This document shows, piece by piece, positions 26,538-35,059 of a stretch of 64,000 bases of DNA. Each line of letters opens with the position of its first letter. Within the stretch, counting starts at the first letter, position 1. The stretch comes from JAUWKC01 sp035529895 (lineage in GTDB: Bacteria > Planctomycetota > Phycisphaerae > Sedimentisphaerales > Anaerobacaceae), in NCBI GenBank assembly GCA_035529895.1, contig DATKVV010000053.1:26932-90931 (forward strand). The letters run 5' to 3'. The position numbers and the translations under genes were made by a program. Under the pieces are notes generated by a model. It had not been told where the DNA came from. It saw nothing but the letters and a program-made list of their open reading frames with translations, and ran no database searches.

Positions 26538-27236
26538 TGTTTGTTTTCTCCCCTTCATAACAATCAGCCGTTTGATAAAGTTTTGTACGCACCTGTGTGT
26601 CTGAGTTCACAACCTGCGCCGGCGTTCCGTCTGGAATTTCCCCGTCCGTAGGATTTGTCCCCGCTTGTGGCAGTTCCCCTTCTGCGCCGACTGTGCATCT
26701 TGCAGATGCAGCTTATCTCAAACTCAAAATGGACCTGTACAGCCGCCGCTGCCCCTGAGTTCTCTCACGCCATTTTGTTAGTGTACATCCGCCGCCAAAT
26801 TCCTATTGCGAAAATAAGAACCCGCTACACAGGAAAACCCAAAACCACTTGTCAATGAGTTTTCATACACCCCCATAACCGATGATGTTATTAAAACAGA
26901 TTAGACAGAAAACGTCAAGCTTTTTTTAAAAAAAATTTTCATATTTCTGCCGGGCGATTCGACAGCCGACCGTCCGGTAATAACCCCCCTCAAGGGGCTG
27001 TGAAGGCCGTTTTGGCTCAATGAGTGCGTGAAAGGCTCTTGCCGCAGAAAATTATTCTTTTGGAAATTTTTGCGCTATCATTGGCAGACAGGTGCGAGGG
27101 TATCGGCAGAACGGGCGAAAATGGGGAACCGCGGCCGTCCGGCGACGATTCCTACAGCGACCGCGGATTTGGCTTTATTGATCTCAGCGCGCTGCAGAGC
27201 CCTGATTGGGCAGGCTGTAACGGCAGCCGGCACAAC
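26538..27236. other. 699-bp gap between divergent-fate genes
   Basis: No gene seen. It contains a palindromic A/T tract, TTTTTTTAAAAAAA at 26921-26934, and a short CCCCTCAAGGGG dyad near 26990. The region on the PEP-CTERM side should hold that operon's promoter, but no convincing -35/-10 pair was found. Confidence 0.35.
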
Positions 27237-28463
27237 TCAGTTTTTCCTGCTTGCTTTTGCCTTTCTTATCGGCCGTTGCTGCGCAAATCGGCTGATATTG
27301 CGAATCGCCTGGCGCAAACGCTGCTCGTTTTCCACCAGCGCCAAACGCATGAAGCCTTCGCCGTTCTCCCCAAATGCCCTGCCCGGAGCGATAGCGACCT
27401 CTGCGTGCTCCATAAGATCCATCGCGTAATCGATTGTACCCTTGCCTCTGAGGTGGTCTTCCGGGACTCTTGCCCATACGAACATGGAGGCTCGTGGTTT
27501 TTCTGCTTCCCAGCCGATTCTTTTCAGCCCGTCGCACACAACATCCCGCCTGGACTGGTACCTTTGGTTCTGCACGGCTATCTCATCGTTGCAGTGCCGC
27601 AAGGCGATAATCCCGGCTATCTGAACAGCCTGGAATATGCCGTAATCGTAGTAGCCTTTAACCGTCGCAAGATAGTCAAGCATATCCTTATTGCCTGCCG
27701 CAAACCCGACTCTAAAGCCTGCCATATTGTAGGGCTTGCTCAGCGTGGTGAATTCCACGCCTACGTCTTTGGCCCCTTTGACCGAAAGGAAGCTCGGCGC
27801 CTTGTAGCCGTCAAAACAGGTCTCCCCATAAGCAAAATCGTGAATGACCGCTATTCCGAATCGCCTGGCCAAATCCACGACCGGCTCGAAGAACCCTTCA
27901 TCCACGGTCATTGCGGTCGGATTGTGAGGGTAATTGAGAATCAGCAGTTTCGGTCTGGGATAGAGGTGCTCACAAACCATCGCGATGGTATCTATGAACT
28001 TCTGGTCGTTACCCAAAGGAACCGTTATCACATTCGCCCCGGCCAAAGCCACACCGTAATTATGTATGGGAAAAGCCGGGTCCGGCACAACAGCGGTATC
28101 GCCGGGCCCCAGCATCGCCAGGCACATGTGGCTGAAGCCTTCCTTCGAGCCTATACACGCCAGTACCTCGGTTTCCGGGTCCAGCCTCACATTCCACAGC
28201 CGCTCGTATTTTTTCGCAATCTCAACTCGCAGGTTCTTGATGCCCTTTGATGCGCTGTAGCGGTGGTTGCGCGCGTCGCGGGCCGCTTCACAGAGCTTGT
28301 CAATCACAATCTGCGGCGCCCCGTCCGACGGATTGCCCATGCCCAAATCGATGATGTCCGCTCCCTGCTGGCGCTTGGCCAGTTTCAAAGCATTCAATCG
28401 CCCGAAAAGATAGGGCGGCAGACGCGTTATTCTCTGTGCCGGCTCGATCTTAAATTCGCTCAT
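27237..28463 (-). CDS. class I aminotransferase, AlaC-like
   Basis: 408 residues, a PLP-dependent fold-type I aminotransferase. Landmarks: IIDLGMGNPSDGAP, YSASKGIKNLR, PDPAFPIHNYG, ILNYPHNPTAMTVDEGFF, VIHDFAYGETCFDGYKAPSF, the PLP lysine in TTLSKPYNMAGFRVGF, and RLALVENEQRLRQAIRNI. The pattern is closest to alanine/LL-DAP-like aminotransferases (AlaC/YfdZ), which make alanine from pyruvate with glutamate; exact substrate is not provable from sequence. Family annotation secure, substrate tentative. Flanked by long non-coding gaps, so transcribed alone. Confidence 0.88.
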   Translation of the reverse strand: MSEFKIEPAQRITRLPPYLFGRLNALKLAKRQQGADIIDLGMGNPSDGAPQIVIDKLCEAARDARNHRYSASKGIKNLRVEIAKKYERLWNVRLDPETEVLACIGSKEGFSHMCLAMLGPGDTAVVPDPAFPIHNYGVALAGANVITVPLGNDQKFIDTIAMVCEHLYPRPKLLILNYPHNPTAMTVDEGFFEPVVDLARRFGIAVIHDFAYGETCFDGYKAPSFLSVKGAKDVGVEFTTLSKPYNMAGFRVGFAAGNKDMLDYLATVKGYYDYGIFQAVQIAGIIALRHCNDEIAVQNQRYQSRRDVVCDGLKRIGWEAEKPRASMFVWARVPEDHLRGKGTIDYAMDLMEHAEVAIAPGRAFGENGEGFMRLALVENEQRLRQAIRNISRFAQQRPIRKAKASRKN

Positions 28464-28983
28464 ACCTTATCCCACAACTCAAAAAACTTGTCTCTTACAC
28501 AATCGGACAGTCTATACCGAACGGATAAATTTTCAAACCATTTTGTTCGCCGCCCGCCACTGCACACAAACCGCACCAACCTGGTCCGCCCAACAGCGGT
28601 TTCTCACAACTCAACAAGGGCCATCGTTTGGAACGCAGCCAAGCCAAGTAAAAAACCTCCAACCCACCGCCGCATACGCAGTCTTCATTGCTCATGATAC
28701 TTATAATTGCCGCCGAACCAAAGCAACCTCTATTTAGCCTGCGGTCTTACTGTAGGTTTCCACCTGACCGCAACCGGAAGCGAAGCAAACGTAGTCTATT
28801 TAGCCTGCGGTTTTACCGCAGGTTTCCACCTGCCGTTTTGCAAAAAAAGTCCACGATGTTTCGCGTTCCCTAAACACCTATGAAAAAGGCTGTTACGTCA
28901 CCCCAATAGAACCCTGGCCGGCCATACTCAAAAAATTCCAAAAAAAACTCAAATTTCTCTTGCACACAATCCGACATTGTTGT
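28464..28983. other. intergenic region holding twin hairpin repeats
   Basis: No gene seen. The only marked structure is a pair of 38-bp direct repeats at 28729-28766 and 28795-28832. Confidence 0.5.
28729..28832. repeat. two 38-bp direct repeats, each a hairpin
   Basis: Copies at 28729-28766 and 28795-28832 differ at three positions. Copy 2 folds as CCTGCGGT-TTT-ACCGCAGG; copy 1 keeps all eight pairs on the + strand, two of them as G-U. A second overlapping hairpin, GCAGGT-TTCC-ACCTGC, competes with the first in copy 2. Confidence 0.8.
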
Positions 28984-29010
28984 AGAGTACTCTGTATAAT
29001 GGAGTACTTT
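28984..29010 (+). promoter_or_regulatory. promoter with paired GAGTAC boxes
   Basis: TATAAT at 28995-29000 is bracketed by AGAGTACTCT (28984-28993, a perfect palindrome) and GGAGTACTTT (29001-29010). The upstream sequence has no strong -35. This is a likely operator for the winged-helix regulator encoded by the second gene of the operon. Confidence 0.55.
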
Positions 29011-29041
29011 GCAAGAACTATTCTGGTCAAGGAGTTTCATT

Positions 29042-29626
29042 ATGGACGTGACAAAACAAGAAGCCGAAGCCACACTGGAGCAAATCCAGGCCCTTGCCAA
29101 CCACACACGCAGGGCCATAGCCTCCAAATATACCAGCCCTCTGCTGATTCTGTGGGGATTGGTGTTTACTGTTGCCTATCTGGGAACCCATTTCTTTGTG
29201 GCGCGGGCTTTCCATATATGGATGGTGCTTGATGCGATAGGCCTCATCGGCACGTTCTTTATCTGTTGGCAACAGTTGCGTTCGGCCAGCCCGATTAAGG
29301 TCTCGCCCGCCGAGAAGATGGGTTGGCGGATGTTCTGGTTTTGGACTTTGCTATTCGTCTATATTTTTATCTGGCTCAACATAATGGCGCCGGTTAAAGC
29401 GGTGCAGATGAATGCATTTATGGTTACCGCCGTTATGTTCGCGTCGGTCGCAAAAGGTCTCTGGCTAAGGAGCTCCTTTATGGTCTGGTTTGGATTGGCC
29501 GTGACCGCCATCACCCTATTTGGTCTTTATTTAGTGCCTCGCACCTACTATTGCCTGTGGATGGCCGTCATGGCCGGCGGCGCATTTTTGGCAAGTGGTC
29601 TCTACCTTCGCTTGCGTTGGAGGTAA
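29042..29626 (+). CDS. membrane protein of the winged-helix operon
   Basis: 194 residues from ATG 29042, preceded by AAGGAG. After a short cytosolic helix (VTKQEAEATLEQIQALANHT) come about six membrane spans, for example SPLLILWGLVFTVAYLGTHF, IWMVLDAIGLIGTFFICW and MFWFWTLLFVYIFIWLNIMA. No known family recognised. Its stop lies 2 bp before the winged-helix regulator, so they are translated together; such pairs are often regulator plus membrane sensor or transporter. Confidence 0.7.
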   Translation: MDVTKQEAEATLEQIQALANHTRRAIASKYTSPLLILWGLVFTVAYLGTHFFVARAFHIWMVLDAIGLIGTFFICWQQLRSASPIKVSPAEKMGWRMFWFWTLLFVYIFIWLNIMAPVKAVQMNAFMVTAVMFASVAKGLWLRSSFMVWFGLAVTAITLFGLYLVPRTYYCLWMAVMAGGAFLASGLYLRLRWR

Positions 29627-29628
29627 TC

Positions 29629-29931
29629 ATGGCTCAGCTCGATAACATCATACATCAGCCGGTTCGACTGCAAATAATGTCGTCGCTTGTGGCCCTTGAC
29701 CCGGGCGAGCAGGTCGATTTCGTCCACCTGCGCAAAATCCTGAACCTTACCGACGGCAACCTCGGCGCACACCTGACCAGGCTCGAAGAGGCCGGTTACA
29801 TCAAGATTGAAAAAACCTTCATCGCCCGAAAGCCGCGCACCTTTATCAGCGTCACGGGCAGGGGTCGCGACGCGTTCGATGAGCATATTGTCGCACTGGA
29901 GAAAATAATCCAGGGCCGGACTAATCAATAA
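29629..29931 (+). CDS. winged-helix transcriptional regulator (HTH_34-like)
   Basis: 100 residues from ATG 29629, five bases after GGAGG. The sequence HQPVRLQIMSSLVALDPGEQ followed by VDFVHLRKILNLTDGNLGAHLTRL is a MarR/PadR-like winged helix, and YIKIEKTFIARKPRTFISVT is the wing, as in the HTH_34 family. Members act as small dimeric repressors. It probably binds the GAGTAC boxes around the promoter at 28984-29010; this is inference from context. Confidence 0.82.
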   Translation: MAQLDNIIHQPVRLQIMSSLVALDPGEQVDFVHLRKILNLTDGNLGAHLTRLEEAGYIKIEKTFIARKPRTFISVTGRGRDAFDEHIVALEKIIQGRTNQ

Positions 29932-29954
29932 CGCTTCTATCGGAGTTCTGGACA

Positions 29955-30773
29955 ATGAGCGATCAAGTCTATCAGGCGGACAAGCTGGAGCGGATAACCA
30001 AAAGATGGTGGTTCTTTCTGCTGTTCGTATTGCTGCAGTTTGCTGCGCCCCCCTATGCATCTAAAGGTTACAAGTTCCCCGATGAATGGGGACTAATAAT
30101 ATCCCAGGCCTTGAGCCGCGCCGTTATCTACTCCTATCCCGGCCTGTTTCCGCTATTCAAGATAATCCCTATCATCCTGCTAATTGGCATTATCATTTTC
30201 CACAATAAGCTCCGTCGAGTGTTCAGCATCTACGTCGCCTTCTCGTATTTGCTCTTTGCCTTCGGTCAAGGCATTGCCATAACTGAGAGATACGGTGTAG
30301 CGGTCTGCACTATCACCGTAATAATGTTCTCCATTGTAGCCGCTTTCTGGTTATGGGAAGCAGCGGTGGCAAGAAACGATTTCACGCGAAGAAAGTTACC
30401 TGTCTGGAGATACTGGGTTGTGCCTCCGGCGCTGCTCGCATTTTGGTACCCGCTTAATTGGCGTACCTTTCAGCCCGATTTCAACCCCCTTTATCTATTC
30501 ACGAACGTGGCCGGCGTGACTTTCTGCATGATGACTCCCGTTTATGTGGGACTGCTCACCCTCTACTGGCCGAAAGTCAACACACCAACGTTGCGGGTGA
30601 CCAGTCTTGTTGGGTTGATCGTCGGCTGCTACAATATGTCAAGCAATTTCATCATGAGGCCCGGCCAGCTCTGGTGGAACGGTGTCCTGCATCTTCCGTT
30701 GCTGGCCATATCTGTCTATGGGCTGATTCTTTCGCTGAAGAGAAACCGCACTTGGTCAAATCAGAAGATTTGA
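29955..30773 (+). CDS. polytopic membrane protein
   Basis: 272 residues, about seven or eight hydrophobic spans, such as WWFFLLFVLLQFAA, LFKIIPIILLIGIIIF, CTITVIMFSIVAAFWLW and VLHLPLLAISVYGLILSL. No recognised family. It is 23 bp after the winged-helix gene, the third gene of the operon. Role unknown; transport or envelope maintenance are both possible. Confidence 0.65.
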   Translation: MSDQVYQADKLERITKRWWFFLLFVLLQFAAPPYASKGYKFPDEWGLIISQALSRAVIYSYPGLFPLFKIIPIILLIGIIIFHNKLRRVFSIYVAFSYLLFAFGQGIAITERYGVAVCTITVIMFSIVAAFWLWEAAVARNDFTRRKLPVWRYWVVPPALLAFWYPLNWRTFQPDFNPLYLFTNVAGVTFCMMTPVYVGLLTLYWPKVNTPTLRVTSLVGLIVGCYNMSSNFIMRPGQLWWNGVLHLPLLAISVYGLILSLKRNRTWSNQKI

Positions 30774-30821
30774 TATGTCGGTGCGTATTGGGGATGCCTC
30801 AGGGAACCTGTCTTCTCCGGC

Positions 30822-31676
30822 TCAGGGGGCGAACTTGTAGCTCAATAATTTGTAAACAAGTTTTGCCGCCAGGAAATCGGATGGCTTGCTGTTGTCATTG
30901 GGGCACAGCTCGACAACGTCAAACCCCACGACGTTTCTTTTCTCAAAGACGGTCCTCAACAGAGCCAATACATCATACCACAACAGGCCGCCAGGCTCGG
31001 GCGTGCCGGTCGCGGGCACTACCGACGGGTCGAAAACATCAAGGTCGATAGTGACATAAACCCTATCCGACAGCCGGGCAATAACTTCGTCAATCCAGTC
31101 GGTGCTGCCGTAAATATCCTCCGCAAAAAAAATATTGTCTTTGTTGATAAACTCTTTCTCGCAAATATCCATGCTCCGTATGCCGACCTGAACAATTGGA
31201 GCAATCTCTCTGGCCCGGGCCATAACACAGGCATGATTATATTTCGAGCCGTCATACTCCTCCCTCAAATCGCTGTGTGCATCGAGCTGCAGCACGCTGA
31301 CGTCTTGATTGCTCTCACAGTGCGCCCGTATCGCGCCGATGCTCACCGAATGTTCGCCGCCCAAGACCACGACAAATTTGCCCTGTTTGATATAATTCTC
31401 GACCCTGCCTCTTACCGCCTCGACCATTTCCTCCGGGGACAACTCCACAGGGAGGGCTTCGTCGGTGAATATGCCTTTTTTATAAACTTCTGAATCCGTC
31501 TCTATGTCGTAGAGTTCCATGTTCGCCGAGGCCTCTATTATGGCGGCAGGACCCTTGTCCGCGCCTTTTAGCCATGTGCTGGTTCGGTCGTACGGAACCG
31601 GAACAATTACCACCTCAGCGCTGCTCAAGGCACAACAGCTTTCCGGAAGGTCCCCAAAATTGACTGTCTTACCCAT
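30822..31676 (-). CDS. speB: agmatinase
   Basis: Hydrolyses agmatine to putrescine and urea with a Mn2+ pair. 284 residues of the ureohydrolase family: VVLGGEHSVSIGA, LDAHSDLREEYDGSKYNHAC, TIDLDVFDPSVVPATGTPEP and a final Glu in FDVVELCPNDN give the metal ligands. The gene lies 84 bp downstream of the pyruvoyl-dependent arginine decarboxylase gene on the same strand, which makes its substrate; this supports agmatinase over arginase or formiminoglutamase. Confidence 0.93.
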   Translation of the reverse strand: MGKTVNFGDLPESCCALSSAEVVIVPVPYDRTSTWLKGADKGPAAIIEASANMELYDIETDSEVYKKGIFTDEALPVELSPEEMVEAVRGRVENYIKQGKFVVVLGGEHSVSIGAIRAHCESNQDVSVLQLDAHSDLREEYDGSKYNHACVMARAREIAPIVQVGIRSMDICEKEFINKDNIFFAEDIYGSTDWIDEVIARLSDRVYVTIDLDVFDPSVVPATGTPEPGGLLWYDVLALLRTVFEKRNVVGFDVVELCPNDNSKPSDFLAAKLVYKLLSYKFAP

Positions 31677-31760
31677 AGTGATTTGTGTTAAAGCGTATCG
31701 TCGCGGAACAAAGGCCGATTGAATGAATGGGACAGGACCGACTCATTTCAATCAACGTTT

Positions 31761-32312
31761 TCAGTCGAACAGGAACATCGCGACGGCAACCGTCGTTGTC
31801 CACAGCCCCATCTTTCCCCGCCCGGTTTGCGTTATGTTAGACGTTCTAATGATAAGGCCGCTGGATTTGTAAACCTGCTCTTTTTCCGACCACGCCTTGT
31901 CCGGGTCAACTTCCAGCCCCAGCGTGGTCCCCAGCATCCCCGCCGCCAGGTCTTCAGCCAAATCCGCCGCTTCCTGATGGTTCATTCCATGGCCATGCAC
32001 CTCGCTGAGGTAACCCCAGTTCTCGTTGCCCTTGGGAATGGCTATTCCTATCGAAGAGCCAACCAGTCTTCCATGTTCGCTCGTGTCGGCCCTGGCCAGT
32101 ACACAGTAGCATATTTCACCTGGAATCAGTCTTTTGAGGCCTTTTTCCCGGCTGATGACTTTGCACCCGGGCGGAAGAATCGACGAGACCTGCACCAGGT
32201 TCTGCTGCGCCACGCCCGCCTTGCGCAGCGCCTGCTCAAAGGATTTCAACTGGTATTTGTGCTGACCGATTCCTTTGGTGAGAAAAACGCTGCTCGGAAC
32301 AAGACTCTCCAT
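31761..32312 (-). CDS. pyruvoyl-dependent arginine decarboxylase
   Basis: Converts arginine to agmatine. 183 residues, the usual size for PvlArgDC. The self-cleavage site is VSSILPPG (Ser43-Ser44), where the second serine becomes the pyruvoyl group; GEICYCVLARADT, GSSIGIAIPKG and HGHGMNHQEAADLAEDLAAG are family motifs. The precursor is processed to alpha and beta chains that form trimers. With speB downstream it makes a two-step putrescine pathway without ornithine. Confidence 0.93.
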   Translation of the reverse strand: MESLVPSSVFLTKGIGQHKYQLKSFEQALRKAGVAQQNLVQVSSILPPGCKVISREKGLKRLIPGEICYCVLARADTSEHGRLVGSSIGIAIPKGNENWGYLSEVHGHGMNHQEAADLAEDLAAGMLGTTLGLEVDPDKAWSEKEQVYKSSGLIIRTSNITQTGRGKMGLWTTTVAVAMFLFD

Positions 32313-32588
32313 CTCAGCCTCCGACAGATTGGATTAATTCCTTTTGTAACTCCGATTATGTGAATCACTTTTTTCGGCGCTATCCAAATATCGCGGCGCC
32401 CTGCAGCCGGTTTGCTCACGGCAAACCCAGGTAAAATTGCTTCCCAAGACCGAACTCAATTAAAAGCATAAATTATACGTTAGGTCCGCCATGTAACAAT
32501 AAAATTTTTTCAAAAAGTTCCAGCTTGTCTGTTCGCGCAAACTCCCCAGCGCCGGCGTTCACCCGAACAGCCATCAATTACCATTCGG

Positions 32589-33401
32589 TCAGAATCGCCT
32601 GACCAGACCAACGCCTATCGCCGGCTCAAAGACGTTTCCTGTATAGGGCAATACTTTGAAGCCTGCGATTTCGAGCTGTTTATGCTTGCCCGCGATGGTG
32701 TGCCCCACAACCCAGCCGAGCGTCGCGCCAAACACAACGTCGCTGGCCCAGTGGTCGCCCGTATCCATCATCCGCAACGCTACCAGCGAAGCAAGACAAT
32801 ACGCCGGTATGCCGACTTCGCGCCCGTAGTACTCATCCAGCACCGAGGCGACCGTAAAGGAACTTGAAGTATGGCCGCTGGGCCAGGCCCACTTGTGGCC
32901 GTTTGGCGTATGGTTGTCCCTGATGGCTTTAAGACCGACGGTAACCAGCCCGTCAACCGCCAGCGCGGTCATCATCGTCCATGCCCGTTCCCGATTAAAC
33001 TCATCCTGCTTGTCCGCACTAAGCGCGTACCAAAGCCCTGTAACCGCAAAATGCGTTCCGGGAGAGCCGATTACGTTAAAACTTTCATCAATGAAGCCGT
33101 TAAATACTTTATGCCTCTCAAAACTTCCGGCGATGTTATCGTCGGCCTCGCTGTTGTGCATTGCGATGCTTGCACCGCCGGCCAGCAATAGAGCCGTCAG
33201 GTTGTCCTTTCTCATAAACGTGTCATTCGAGTCTTCGATTATCCTTTCCGGCCAATCCATAGCATCGGCCACGAAGGACTCAAGAAAACGATTCGTTTCA
33301 GGCGCCTGCTCGGTTTGAGCGGGATTTGTACAACCACTTGCAAAAATCAAACACGCAAAAACGACCCCGGGCCAGCCTCCCTTCCGGCAAAACCAACTCA
33401 T
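32589..33401 (-). CDS. PAP2-family phosphatase, putative lipoprotein
   Basis: About 270 residues from ATG 33401, after AAGGAG. The N-terminus ends CLIFASGC, a lipobox, so it is likely anchored in a membrane. The acid-phosphatase motifs are KAIRDNHTPNG, WAWPSGHTSSSF and DTGDHWASDVVFG, with the catalytic histidines. Members remove phosphate from lipids such as undecaprenyl pyrophosphate or PA; the substrate here is open. Upstream 50 codons in the frame are ignored because they overlap guaA. Confidence 0.85.
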   Translation of the reverse strand: MSWFCRKGGWPGVVFACLIFASGCTNPAQTEQAPETNRFLESFVADAMDWPERIIEDSNDTFMRKDNLTALLLAGGASIAMHNSEADDNIAGSFERHKVFNGFIDESFNVIGSPGTHFAVTGLWYALSADKQDEFNRERAWTMMTALAVDGLVTVGLKAIRDNHTPNGHKWAWPSGHTSSSFTVASVLDEYYGREVGIPAYCLASLVALRMMDTGDHWASDVVFGATLGWVVGHTIAGKHKQLEIAGFKVLPYTGNVFEPAIGVGLVRRF

Positions 33402-33453
33402 TCTGCGAACTCCTTTTTCACTCTCCACCAAATACACTGTAAGATACGAACTA

Positions 33454-34995
33454 CTATTCCCATTCGATGGTTGCCGGCGGCTTGCTCGAAACGTCGTATA
33501 CGACCCGATTGACCCCGCGCACTTCATTGATAATTCTGCTCGATACCATACCAAGCACTTCGTACGGAATCTGCGAAAAATCAGCGGTCATAAAGTCGGG
33601 CGTCTCAACCGCCCGAACAGCGATCACGTTTTCGTACGTTCGCTCATCGCCCATAACTCCGACCGTCGCGACAGGCACGAGCACCGCCAGCGCCTGAGAT
33701 ATTTTCCTATAAAGCCCGGCCGACCTTATCTCGTCCATAAGTATTTCATCGGCGGCCCGCAGGATTTCCAGTCTTTGGGGCGTAACTTCACCGATTATTC
33801 TGACCGCCAGTCCGGGTCCGGGGAATGGATGCCTCCAGACAATATCCTCCGGCAGTCCCAGGTACTCGCCCACCACCCGCACTTCATCCTTGAACAAATC
33901 CCGCAAAGGTTCAATCAGCTCAAAGCCCAGCTCAGCCGGCAATCCGCCGACGTTGTGATGGATTTTTATATTCGCCGCAGGACCGCCGTCTTTGGAGCCG
34001 GACTCAATAACATCCGGGTACAGCGTCCCCTGGGCAAGAAACTTCGCATCGCCAATCTTCGACGCTTCGGACTTAAAGGCTTCGATAAATTCAGCCCCGA
34101 TTATTTTGCGCTTTTGCTGGGGGTCGGTGACGCCGGCCAACGCCTTCAAGAACTGCCTGGACCAGTCCACGACCCGCAAATCTATATGAAAGTGGTCCCG
34201 GAACGTGGACACTACGTTTTCGCGTTCGTTCGTTCGCAGCAGGCCGTTGTCAACGAAGATGCACACAAGCTGCTCCCCTATTGCCTTATGAACCAACGAG
34301 GCGACGACCGAAGAGTCCACTCCGCCGCTCAGCCCGCATATTACCGTGGCATTACCGACGCGTTTTCGGATTGTCTCGACCGTTTCACCGACAAAGTCGC
34401 TCATCTTCCAGTCGCCGCTGCAGCCGCAAATATCATACAGAAAGTTCTTCAAAATCAGCCGTCCCTTGGGCGTGTGTGAGACTTCGGGATGGAATTGAAC
34501 GCCGAAGAATTTCTTTTTCCCGTGCCTCACAGCCGCAAACGGACAAGTCTCTGTCGCCGCCAGCTTGGCAAAGTCATCGTTTAATTCACCGACCTGGTCC
34601 CCGTGGCTGGCCCAGACCGTTGTTGAGTCGGGCATATTTGCCAATAAATCGGTCTTGTCGAGAATACATAAGTTCGTCCTTCCATACTCCCGCCTTTGAG
34701 CCGGAATGATTCTCGCCCCCAGAATCTTGCAGCCGAGCTGCATACCGTAGCAAATACCCAAAATCGGCACGCCCAGCTCAAAAATCTTTTCATTGCATGT
34801 CGGCGCATCTTTCTCATAGACGCTCGCAGGCCCGCCGGAAAGTATCAGCCCCTTGACGCCCAGCAGGGATAATTCCTCGGCTGTTATATCTGCGCTGCAA
34901 ATGCGGGAATATACGTTATGCTCACGAACCCGCCGCGCTATCAGTTGCCCGTACTGGCTGCCAAAATCCAGAATGGCTATCATCTCACGCGGCAT
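33454..34995 (-). CDS. guaA: GMP synthase (glutamine-hydrolysing)
   Basis: Makes GMP from XMP, ATP and glutamine. 513 residues from ATG 34995, with GGGGG upstream. Class I glutaminase domain with LILSGGPASVYE, GICYGMQLG (nucleophilic Cys) and GVQFHPEVSHTP; ATP-pyrophosphatase domain with CGLSGGVDSSVVASL; C-terminal dimer domain ending NRVVYDVSSKPPATIEWE. It lies 65 bp after guaB on the same strand, forming the usual guaBA operon. Confidence 0.97.
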   Translation of the reverse strand: MPREMIAILDFGSQYGQLIARRVREHNVYSRICSADITAEELSLLGVKGLILSGGPASVYEKDAPTCNEKIFELGVPILGICYGMQLGCKILGARIIPAQRREYGRTNLCILDKTDLLANMPDSTTVWASHGDQVGELNDDFAKLAATETCPFAAVRHGKKKFFGVQFHPEVSHTPKGRLILKNFLYDICGCSGDWKMSDFVGETVETIRKRVGNATVICGLSGGVDSSVVASLVHKAIGEQLVCIFVDNGLLRTNERENVVSTFRDHFHIDLRVVDWSRQFLKALAGVTDPQQKRKIIGAEFIEAFKSEASKIGDAKFLAQGTLYPDVIESGSKDGGPAANIKIHHNVGGLPAELGFELIEPLRDLFKDEVRVVGEYLGLPEDIVWRHPFPGPGLAVRIIGEVTPQRLEILRAADEILMDEIRSAGLYRKISQALAVLVPVATVGVMGDERTYENVIAVRAVETPDFMTADFSQIPYEVLGMVSSRIINEVRGVNRVVYDVSSKPPATIEWE

Positions 34996-35059
34996 AAAAG
35001 CCCCCATTCGAATAAATCTTCAGCGCATCTGCCATGCGGTCTCAACTGTCTGCCGCTCC

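Noticed and set aside
26655..26858. 67-codon frame in the gap after PEP-CTERM 3
   Set aside because: No ribosome site, no similarity and no neighbours; chance opening.
27024..28250. 408-codon + strand frame over the aminotransferase
   Set aside because: Antisense of a secure PLP enzyme gene.
29009..29041. Earlier ATG for the membrane protein gene
   Set aside because: It would put the start inside the promoter leader; AAGGAG precedes ATG 29042 instead.
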